From Mycobacterium rhizamassiliense (GTDB lineage: Bacteria; Actinomycetota; Actinomycetes; Mycobacteriales; Mycobacteriaceae), in assembly GCF_900157375.1 (NCBI RefSeq), contig NZ_LT721901.1:5165685-5229684 (forward strand): a DNA stretch of 64,000 nt, written 5' to 3'. How positions within the stretch are numbered: position 1 is the first letter of the stretch; each line of letters opens with the position of its first letter. The notes under the pieces were generated by a model, which was given only the letters and a program-made list of their open reading frames with translations, made no database searches and was not told where the DNA came from. A program made the position numbers and the translations under genes. Below are positions 11,501 to 18,400 of this stretch, piece by piece.

Positions 11501-14500
11501 TCGACGCGCAGCCGCAGCATCGCGTGGCGGTCGGCCAGGCCCTGCAGCACCGCAACGACGTCGGCGTGAGTCACCGCGGCAGGGGCATCGACGACAACCG
11601 TCTGGTTGAACTGCTCGATCGGGCCCTCGACGCTGCGCAGCCAGCGCATGATCGGGGTGGCCTCAACCGGGCCCAACCCCTCGTCCACGACGCCGTCGAC
11701 GTCGGTGGCCACCGTGGCCACCGTGGCCAACCGGGCCACCGTCTGCTCGACGAAGATGTCGCGCGGCCGGCACAGCACACCGGCGGCCCGCGCCCGCGCG
11801 GTCACCTGCATCGACAAAATGCTGTCGCCACCCAGGTCGAAGAACGAGTCGTCGACACCGACCCGGTCGAGCCCGAGGACCTGGGCGTAGATCCCGGCCA
11901 GGATCTCCTCCACCACGCTCGAAGGCGCCCGGTAGCCGCCACCGCGGTACTCCGGTGCCGGCAGCGCGCGGCGGTCCAGCTTGCCGTTGGCCGTCAGCGG
12001 CATCGCCTCGATCGCGACGACCGCGGTCGGCACCATGTATGCCGGCAGCCGCTCGGCCATCTGGGCGCGGACCTCGGCGGCATCCGCGGTTCCGGTGATG
12101 TAGCCGACCAGCCGCTTGTCACCGGGACGGTCCTCGCGGGCGATCACCGCCGCCTGCTCGACGCCGTCCAGCCCGGCCAACGCCGAGCGCACCTCGCCGA
12201 GTTCGATGCGGTAGCCGCGGACCTTGACCTGCTCGTCAGCGCGGCCCAGGTAGCGCAGCTGGCCGTCGTCGCCCCAGCGCACCAGGTCGCCGGTGCGGTA
12301 CATCCGCTCCCCGGCCTTGCCGAACGGGCACGCGACGAACCGCGATGCCGTCAGCCCGGCGCGGCGCACATAGCCGGCGCCCACGCCGCGGCCGGCGACA
12401 TAGAGCTCACCGACCACACCGGCGGGGACCGGTCGCAGCCAGGTGTCGAGCACGAACAACGCCGCACCGGGAACAGGTGAGCCGATCGGCACCACACCCG
12501 ACCCGGCCTCCAGCGGCGCGCTCAGCGTCGCGTACACCGTGGTCTCGGTCGGCCCGTAGCCGTTGACCATCACGCGGCCCGGGGCCCAGCGGTCCACCAC
12601 CTCGGCGGGGCAGGCCTCGGCCGCGACGACCAGCGCGGTCGACTCCAGACCCTCGGTCGTCAGCGTCGCCACCGCCGTGGGGGTTTGGCTCAGGACGCTG
12701 ACGTTCTCGCTGACCAGCAGGGCCTGCAGGTCGTCCGGCGAGCCGGCGACCGACTCGGGCACCACGACCAGACGGCCGCCGTGCAGCAGCGGGCCCCAGA
12801 TCTCCCACACCGAGAAGTCGAAGGCCAGCGAGTGGCCCTGCGTCCACACACCGGCGGGATCAAGCCCCGGGTGGAACGACTCGAACAGCCGGGTGACGTT
12901 GTGGTGGGTGACCGCGACGCCCTTGGGAACACCGGTGGTGCCCGATGTGTAGATGATGTGGACGATGTCGTCCGGGTTCGGAATCGGCAGCGATGTGGTC
13001 GGCTGCTCGGCAACCGCCGGGTCATTGATGTCGACGACGGCCAGCTCGCAGCCCTCGAACCGCTCGGCCAATTCCGCGGTGGTCAGCGCCACCGCGGGCG
13101 TGGCGTCGGCGACCATGAACTGCAGCCGCGCGGCGGGCACGCTCGGGTCGATCGGCAGGTACGCCGCACCGGTCTTGACCACCGCGAGGATCGCCACGAT
13201 CGCGTCGGCCGAGCGCGGCGACAGCAGCGCCACACATTCACCCGGACCCACACCGCGGCCAACCAGCATGTGCGCCAACCGGTTCGACGCCTCTTCCAGC
13301 TCGCGATAGGTCAGCGACCGATCACCGCAACGCAGCGCCACCGACTGGCCAACGCGCTCGACCTGCTCGGCCCACAGCGCCGGGACCGACGTCGGGGTCG
13401 ACTCTTCGGTCAGCACCGCCCGCTTGCCGAGTTCGTCCAGGCCGGCCTGCTCGTCGGCATCGAGCAGGTCGATGGACGACAACCGCCGCGACGGGTCGGC
13501 GACCATGGTCGCCAACACCTGCTCCAGGCGCCGCACGAGTTCGGCGACCTCGAAGTTCGACAGCGCACCACCGGCACCGGCGGTGCTCAACGACAGCTTG
13601 TCGCCGTCGGCGGAGAAGATCAGGCCGAAGCCGCCGACCTGACCGGAGTTGGTGTACGACGCCGAGGCCGTCACCCCGCCGAACGGCAGGCTGAAGCCCG
13701 CCGGGATGAAGTTCAGGTTCATCCGCTCGGCCAGCCGGCCCGACCCGCGCGCCTTGCGCTCCAGCGCATGCACCGGGTACCGCTGGTGCGCCACCGCCTC
13801 CCGAATCCGGGTGTTCACGTGCGCACACAGCTCGGCCACGGTCTCCGCCGGCGACACGCTGATCACCAACGGGACCGCCCCGGCGACCATGCCGGGCAGG
13901 GTCTTGGCCTCGGGGCTGACCCGGCGGTTGACCGGGAAGTCGAAGACGACCTCCGAGCCCTCGCCGCTCCAACCCCGCACCAGCAGCGCGCAGGCCGCGG
14001 TGATCACCGCGGTCCGCGGCACATCCCAGCCGCGGGCCAGCTCTTCGACCCGGCCCACCAAGGCGGGGTCCAGCTGCACGGGCGCCGACGGCCACGGGTC
14101 GCGCTCACCGGCTTCCAGCCCGAAATCCCCGGTGCTTTCGGCCGGCAAATTCTGCGTCCAGTAAGCCTCGTCCTCGCGGTAGTCATCCGAGGACTCGTAG
14201 GCCAATTCGCCGTCCACGAGGTCTTGCAATGAGCCGAACAAACCGGTCGGCAGCGGGGCGCCGGAAACAATCGCCGAATACACCGACGCAATACGTTGTC
14301 CGACCAATGCGACACCGGTGCCATCAATGGCGATGTGGTGCGCACAGGCCAGCAGATAAGATTCGTCGGCCGCCGTCTTGAATAACGCAAACTTAAATAA
14401 CGGACCCGTCAATGGCATAGGTGTGCGCTGAATCGATAGCGCGATATCGCGGGCGTCCGCGACCGCGTTGTCCGAACCGGTCAGGTCGTGGAAATCCAGC

Positions 14501-14796
14501 TTCACATCGGAATAGTCGACGGCCCGCTGGAAAACGCGGCCATCGACTTCAAAAAAGGCGGCGCGGGCGGGCTCTGCCTCTTGCACCACACGCCTGATCG
14601 CCCATTCGAGCGAACCGCGCTGGACGACGCCGTCAATACGTACGAAAAGGCCGAGTTGCCACTCCGTAGTGGACAATCCCGTCTCTTGCGCAAGCCATAT
14701 ATCCAGCTGACCTCGCGTTAGTGGAAACGCAAGATCATCATCTTGGTCGATGGGATTTCCCCAAACCCCAATCGAAGCTCGATCATCAAGCTTCAT
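4525..14796 (-). CDS. Mps1-like non-ribosomal peptide synthetase, second copy (C-A-T-E-C-A-T-E-C)
   Basis: About 3423 residues. Landmarks: C1 (HHIAIDGTG near 165), A1 (TSGTTG near 620), T1 (GGDSILSMQ near 990), E1 (HHLAVDGVSW near 1165; NYLG later), C2 (near 1650), A2 (near 2110), T2 (near 2495), E2 (near 2670), final C3 (HHIVMDGW near 3150). Aligned to GrsA anchors, the A1 pocket reads D-F-W-S-V-A-G-V-Y and A2 reads D-F-W-S-V-G-M-V-H, the latter close to the known Thr code. The E domains predict D residues. The protein ends in a C domain with no A domain after it, as Mps1 does, but here no gene follows in the same direction. A1 has AAEA where the other A domains have (A/G)GEA. The start chosen is ATG at 14796, preceded by GGGGG; a TTG four codons upstream is possible. 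Probably a duplicate of mps1 that could feed Mps2 in trans. Confidence 0.9.
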   Translation of the reverse strand: MKLDDRASIGVWGNPIDQDDDLAFPLTRGQLDIWLAQETGLSTTEWQLGLFVRIDGVVQRGSLEWAIRRVVQEAEPARAAFFEVDGRVFQRAVDYSDVKLDFHDLTGSDNAVADARDIALSIQRTPMPLTGPLFKFALFKTAADESYLLACAHHIAIDGTGVALVGQRIASVYSAIVSGAPLPTGLFGSLQDLVDGELAYESSDDYREDEAYWTQNLPAESTGDFGLEAGERDPWPSAPVQLDPALVGRVEELARGWDVPRTAVITAACALLVRGWSGEGSEVVFDFPVNRRVSPEAKTLPGMVAGAVPLVISVSPAETVAELCAHVNTRIREAVAHQRYPVHALERKARGSGRLAERMNLNFIPAGFSLPFGGVTASASYTNSGQVGGFGLIFSADGDKLSLSTAGAGGALSNFEVAELVRRLEQVLATMVADPSRRLSSIDLLDADEQAGLDELGKRAVLTEESTPTSVPALWAEQVERVGQSVALRCGDRSLTYRELEEASNRLAHMLVGRGVGPGECVALLSPRSADAIVAILAVVKTGAAYLPIDPSVPAARLQFMVADATPAVALTTAELAERFEGCELAVVDINDPAVAEQPTTSLPIPNPDDIVHIIYTSGTTGVPKGVAVTHHNVTRLFESFHPGLDPAGVWTQGHSLAFDFSVWEIWGPLLHGGRLVVVPESVAGSPDDLQALLVSENVSVLSQTPTAVATLTTEGLESTALVVAAEACPAEVVDRWAPGRVMVNGYGPTETTVYATLSAPLEAGSGVVPIGSPVPGAALFVLDTWLRPVPAGVVGELYVAGRGVGAGYVRRAGLTASRFVACPFGKAGERMYRTGDLVRWGDDGQLRYLGRADEQVKVRGYRIELGEVRSALAGLDGVEQAAVIAREDRPGDKRLVGYITGTADAAEVRAQMAERLPAYMVPTAVVAIEAMPLTANGKLDRRALPAPEYRGGGYRAPSSVVEEILAGIYAQVLGLDRVGVDDSFFDLGGDSILSMQVTARARAAGVLCRPRDIFVEQTVARLATVATVATDVDGVVDEGLGPVEATPIMRWLRSVEGPIEQFNQTVVVDAPAAVTHADVVAVLQGLADRHAMLRLRVEDDGAGGWSLTVPEPGSLDAASCVHSVNILSDEALVAARATLNPAEGVMFSAVWAESNRQLALIIHHLAVDGVSWRVLLEDLNIAWAQHHSGQPVVLPTGGTSFARWSALLSEHAREAAVVESAEVWRQVAATPAALPAAAAEDTYASAQNLSVSLDVETTRLLLGEVPAAFHAGVNDILLIAFGLAWGQFLGTSAPIGIDVEGHGRHEELGPDVDLSRTVGWFTTKYPVALTVGELDWAAVVAGDAPLGALVKAAKEQLRALPDPLSYGLLRYVNSDVELAGADPVIGFNYLGRMGGAAELSEQFWRVGPDGLSSSAATVVAMPLAHTVELNAVTLDTDAGPHLQANWTWAASVLDDGQISQLSRLWFEALAGICTHVCGGGGGLTPSDLAPARLSQPQIDDLEGQHKIADVLPLTPLQQGLFFHSSVAGDGEDMGELYAVQLEIGLAGALDAARLREAVHTVVRRHPHLVARFYDQFDEPVQVIPAEPVMAWRYAELDGSDIAEQVDAACAAERAAICDIANQPAFRAGLLRTGEDEHRLVLTFHHIVVDGWSMPVLLQEIFAGYYGHTLGAPVSYRRFVTWLAERDHAAAEAAWGQVLAGFDTPTLVGPPERLTHGQRSVASFRVSAETTAALGELARAHRTTVNTVLQAAWAQLLCGLTGRQDVAFGAAVSGRPTDMAGAEAMVGLLINTVPVRANLTTATTTAELLEQLQSAHNETLDHEHLALRDIHRITGVDQLFDTLFVYENYPVDASALGDIDGLSITEFTNREYNHYPLTVAALPGEELGLRVEFDTDVFDAPGVEAIIERLRRVLAAMTADPERRLSSIDLLDEGEHARLDGWGNRAVVGQPSSVATSIPAVFAGQVARIPDAAALTFQGRSMTYRELDEASSRLASVLVGAGAGPGERVALLLPRSTEAIVSIMAVLKTGAAYLPMDPAHPVSRTQFVLGDAAPIAAVTTTELRPRFDGCDVTVIDIADSADAAESSVAFTAPTADDIAYIIYTSGTTGTPKGVAVTHRNVIRLLEALDAELELGQVWSQCHSLAFDFSVWEIFGALLGGGRVVVVPDAVVRSPEDLHALLSTEHVGVLSQTPSAFYALQTADALSPELGHQLKLQTVVFGGEALEPQRLSPWMNKHPGPPRLINMYGITETTVHASFREIVDADVEKAVSPIGVPLDHLAFFVLDGWLRPVAAGVVGELYVAGAGLAAGYIGRPDLSSTRFVACPFGGKGERMYRTGDLVRWGTDGQLRYVGRADEQVKIRGYRIELGEIRTALADLDGVEQAVVIAREDRPGDKRLVGYVTGDADPAELRAQLGERLPAYMVPAAVVVVEALPLTVNGKLDVRALPAPEYQESGGSYRAPVTEVEEVLAGIYAQVLGLERVSVDDSFFDLGGDSILSMQVAARARAAGVLCRPRDIFVEQTVARLATVATVASAEDLLADEGLGPVVTTPIMHWLRSVNGPVDQFNQTVVVDAPAGVGEADVVAVLQALLDRHAMLRLRVDEDWSLSVPEPGSVDAGMCVQSVHELTDEALVAGREKLNPSAGLMLSAVWAESTSQLALIIHHLAVDGVSWRVLLEDLNIAWAQHHSEQAIELPTGGTSFARWSILLDQHARDEAVVKSAETWRRVEATNAVLPAVRPEDTYATAQTLSVSLDAETTRSLLGEVPAAFHAGVNDILLIAFGMALKQLRGVDGAIGIDVEGHGRHEELSAEVDLSRTVGWFTTKYPVALSVGGLDWSQIASGATPLGTLVKDAKEQLRALPDPLSYGLLRYLNPEVELGQSDPVIGFNYLGRMGGTTGLSDELWRLGPEGLTRGAATVVPLPLAHSLELNAVTLDAEAGPQLQANWTWATSAIDAAQIERLHELWSEALAGICAYVRGGGGGLTPSDLAPARLSQPQIDELEREHELADVLPLTPLQQGLFFHTSLTEGSGDDLGELYAVQLAVTLTGPLDAQRLHDAVQAVVRRHPHLVARFSDYYDEPVQIVPAEPMAPWSYIEFDGGDIDTQVERVCAAERAAICDLANQPAFRAALLRTGEDRYRFVLTNHHIVMDGWSKPILLQEIFAGYYGQQLGAATSYRRYVTWLSERDKVAAEAAWGDVFAGFDSPALVAEAGRERLGRRDVASFTVPAETTAALGELARSCHTTVNTVLQAAWAQLLVWLTGRSDVAFGTAVSGRPTEIAGADSMVGLLINTVPVRASINAASTIGDLLEQLQGAYNDTLEHQHLALSDIHRVTGHDQLFDTLFVYENYPIDAAALLGIDELSFSEVTSQEYNHYPLTVQAVPGHEISLRVEYDTELFNTTRIEKLIQRLQRVLVAMTGSSA

Positions 14797-14823
14797 CTGA
14801 TCCCCCAAAGCTCGACTGGCTAT

Positions 14824-14844
14824 TTACATACCCAGATCGCTCAC
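14824..14844 (-). other. Relic of the ancestral overlapping NRPS start, closed by a stop
   Basis: The end of the second mbtH carries the same GTGA overlap used to start mps1 after the first mbtH. Here the frame reads GTG AGC GAT CTG GGT ATG and then TAA (14826-14824). In mps1 the matching codons read on as V-S-Q-L-G-M-G-G. The duplicate has lost the coupled start, and its NRPS must begin downstream at 14796. Confidence 0.7.
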
Positions 14845-15071
14845 TTATCAAAACTCCCGCCCCCCGCCAGCCTTTCACGCAGGCTCTTCGGGCGGATATC
14901 GGTCCAGTTCTGTTCGATGTAGTCCAGGCACGCAGCGCGGTCGGCTTCCCCATAAGCCACCCGCCAGCCGGCCGGAACATCCGCGAACACCGGCCACAAA
15001 CTGTGCTGCTCCTCGTCGTTGACTAAGACGAGAAAGCTGCCATTGTCGTCGTCGAACGGGTTGACGCTCAC
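14841..15071 (-). CDS. mbtH: MbtH-like protein, second copy
   Basis: 76 residues beginning MSVNPFDDDNGSF. It has the MbtH signature: the NPFDD start, an NDEEQHSLWP segment, and a C-terminal half with DIRPKSLRERL. MbtH-like proteins bind NRPS adenylation domains and are often needed for their folding or activity. It differs from the first copy (33363-33593) at a modest number of positions, mostly in the middle and at the C terminus. It sits 44 bases before the start of the Mps1-like NRPS, with an apparent promoter of its own upstream. MbtH proteins often cross-complement, so it may serve all the NRPS proteins here. Confidence 0.95.
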   Translation of the reverse strand: MSVNPFDDDNGSFLVLVNDEEQHSLWPVFADVPAGWRVAYGEADRAACLDYIEQNWTDIRPKSLRERLAGGGSFDK

Positions 15072-15409
15072 CAGCTCCCCAGACCCTCAGTTGACATGGA
15101 TCCAACTGCCCAAACGATACTGGAGTCGAGCAGGCTCGGTTTGGGGTTTCGAGAAAGTTCCTGTTGTCTTCTGTCACAGCCGCAACAGGCCGATTTCCCG
15201 AGCTGGGCGAGGCATCGCCGCAGGTCAGCGCCGATATATGAAATCCCTGCCTGTAACGAAATTCTTAGCGTTCGGTGAGGCGCAGCACAGACCCGTCACA
15301 ACAATCACCCCGATTCGGGCAAACCTGACCGACCCCGCGCCTCCATAGTGATGACGTCGCCGCGGCGGATCCGGTTCAACGCATTGCAGAGCGGGCCATC
15401 ATTCGCGCG
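15072..15409 (-). promoter_or_regulatory. Upstream region of the second mbtH-NRPS pair, with a shared promoter element
   Basis: This 338-base gap between the mps2 stop and the second mbtH holds no convincing gene. Its mbtH-proximal part (15112-15163) matches the block upstream of the first mbtH (33636-33686). On the minus strand both contain CTCCAGTATCGTTT, 40 and 42 bases before the mbtH start, then AGCCTG, then CAGGAA further upstream at nearly the same spacing. TATCGT would fit a TAnnnT -10 box; no clear -35 is seen. The rest (about 15175-15409) shows nothing I recognise. Confidence 0.5.
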
Positions 15410-18400
15410 TTACAACAGTCCGACCAATTGTAAGTCCGTGGCGTATTTGATGATCGTCGGCGGTGAGACGTGCGGGATGTCGTTGTCCGGGCCGATTTTG
15501 GCCTCCTGCACCGCGGCGCGGAAGCGGTCGGCCGACGCCAGAGCTCCGTGCACGGGCTCGATCGGCTGCAAATCCGTATGCAGCAGCAATAACAACACTT
15601 CCAGCACCGAGTTCTGCCGCTGCTTTTCCGGCAGCTCGCGTAATCCCGCTTCAAACCGCGACAACCACTCTTTGAAGTCGTCGATTCGCTCAATCGGGTA
15701 ATCGGCGTCAATTATCCAATCCACAAATTCGTCAAGCCCGATGCCGTCGTCATGCGGATTCATCACGTGATACGTCTCGAATCCCTCGACCACCGCGGCA
15801 CCCAGCGCGGCGATCGCCTCGGCGACAAATCGGACCGGCAATCCGTCAAAGTGCGACCGCTGCCGCTGCCCCTGAGAATCCAATTGATAGAACGACGCGG
15901 GTGCCACACCGGTGGACACCAGACTCAGTACCATGCGCGTGAACATATCCGCCACGTTGAATTGGCCGGCATAAGCGGTATCGACCAAAATCACATCGCA
16001 CCGGAACACCGAGACCGGTAGCCCGCACAAATCGTGGGCCTCGCGCAGCAGGACCTCACCAGCCCATTTGCTGTTGCCGTAGCCGTTGGCCAATGTGGCG
16101 TCGATTACCCGCGTCGGGCTGACCACCCGAATATCGGCATCCTCGGTAAACGCAGCGGGGTCGACCTGTCGTCCCACGTCAGCGGTCGAAACATAGGCAT
16201 ACTGTTTCAGCTTGCTGGTCAGCGCCAAGCGGATTAGCTCGCCGGTTCCCACCACATTGGGCTCAAACAATTCGCTATACGGCAGCACAGCATTAACCAG
16301 GGCCGCCGAATCCACGATCAGGTCGACGGAGTCGGCCAACCGCTGCCACACCTGCTCGTCGAGGCCCAGGTTCGCGTCGCCCTTGTCACCGGCGATCACC
16401 TCCAGGTGATCGGCGGCCAACTCCCGGAAATGCCGGATCAGTTCGTCGTCACCACTGTCGAAGGTCTTGTCCAGACGTGCCCAGGCGTCCTCGTCTGACT
16501 TCGCCCGCACCAGGCAGATCAGCTTGCCGCCGCCCAGCTCCATCTGCTCGAGCCATTCCAGCACCAGGTAACGCCCGATGAAGCCGGTCGCCCCGGTCAG
16601 CAGCACCGTGCGAATCTCGCCGCTCGGGGCCGCCAGCGTGGGAGCGGTCGACAGCGTCGTCTCGTCGATGAACTTGTCCAGCGTCAGGTCGCGGGCGTGC
16701 ACCTCGGTGGCGTTCGCGCCGTGCACCGCGGCGAAGTGCGCATTGCTCGCGGCCGGGTCGCTGCCATGCGTGCCGACTAGCTGGCTCAGGCTGCGCACGG
16801 TCGGCGCGTCGAACAGGCTGCGCACGCCGAGCTGGACACCAAGTGCGGTGTTGACGAAAGCGATCACCCGCATGGCCGACAGCGAGTTTCCGCCCAGGTT
16901 GAAGAAGGAGTCCTCGACCCCGACCCGCTCCATCCCCAGCACCTGGGCGTAGATGCCCGCCAGGGTCTCCTCGATCGGGCTGGCCGGAGCGACGTAGCTC
17001 TGGGCGTCCTGGTATTCCGGCGCCGGCAGGGCCCGCTTGTCGAGCTTGCCGTTGACCGTCAGAGGCAGAGCCGGCACGGCCACGATCGCGGCGGGGATCA
17101 TGTAGCTCGGCAACCGATCCGCGAGCTGGCCGCGCAGTTCGGCCGGGTCCGCGCTGCCGGTGATGTAACCGACGAGGCGCTTGTCGCCCGGACGGTCCTC
17201 GCGGGCGATCACGGCCGTCTGCCCCGCGCCCTCGAGTTCGGCCAGGGCCGCTTGGATCTCGCCAAGTTCGATGCGGTGCCCGCGGATCTTGACCTGTTCG
17301 TCGGTGCGGCCGAGGTACTGCAGCTGGCCGTCCGGACGCCACCGCACCAAGTCGCCGGTGCGGTACATGCGTTCGCCGGCGCCGCCGAATGGGCAGGCCA
17401 CGAACCGCGACGCCGTCAACGCCGACCGCCGTGCGTACCCGCAGCCCACGGCCCGGCCGGCGGCATACAGCTCACCGACCACCCCGGGCGCCACCGGACG
17501 CAGCCAGCCGTCCAGCACGAACAGCGCGGTGCCCGGCAGCGGCGAACCGATCGGAGGCGCACCCGAACCGGGCGTCAGCGGCGCGCTCAGCGTCACCCAC
17601 ATTGTGGCTTCGGTCGGGCCGTACTCGTTGATCATCACGCGGCCCGGCGCCCACCGCTCGACGATCTCGGGCGGGCAGGCCTCGCCGCCGACGAGCAGCG
17701 TCACCCCGTCCAGGCCCTCGGGCGCCAAAGCCCCTACGGCAGAAGGGGTTTGGCACAAGACATTGACCTTTTGCGCGATCAGCAGTTCGCGGAAATCCTC
17801 GGGCGAGGCGGCCACCGCCTCGGGCACCACCACCAGCCGGCCACCGCGCAGCAGCGCGGCGTAAATCTCCCAGCCGGAGATGTCGAAGCTGTACGAGTGC
17901 CACTGCGACCACACCTGCTCGTGCGCCGGGGGCAGGCCGGCGTCCAGCGTGTCGAACAGCTGGGTGACGTTGTGGTGGTAGATCGCCACACCCTTGGGCA
18001 CACCCGTCGTGCCCGAGGTGTAGATGACGTACGCGATGTCGTCGGGAGCCGGTGCGGGCAGCGCCGCGGCGTCCTGTGTGCCGATGCGCGGATCGGCGAT
18101 GTCGATCACCGTCACGTCGAAGGCGTTCAGCCGGGACGTCAGGGCCGCGGTGGTGATCGCGGCCACCGGCGCGGCGTCGCCGATCAGGAACTCCAGCCGG
18201 GCCTCGGGCACCGCGGGGTCGATCGGCAGGTACGCCGCCCCGGTCTTGAGGACCGACAGCATCGACAGGATCGCTTCTGCGGAGCGGGAATACAGCAGCG
18301 CCACCCGCTCCCCCGGGCCCACACCCTGGTCAACCAGCAAGTGCGCCAACCGGTTCGAGGTCTCGTCGAGTTCGCGGTAGGTCCACGACCGGTCGCCGTC

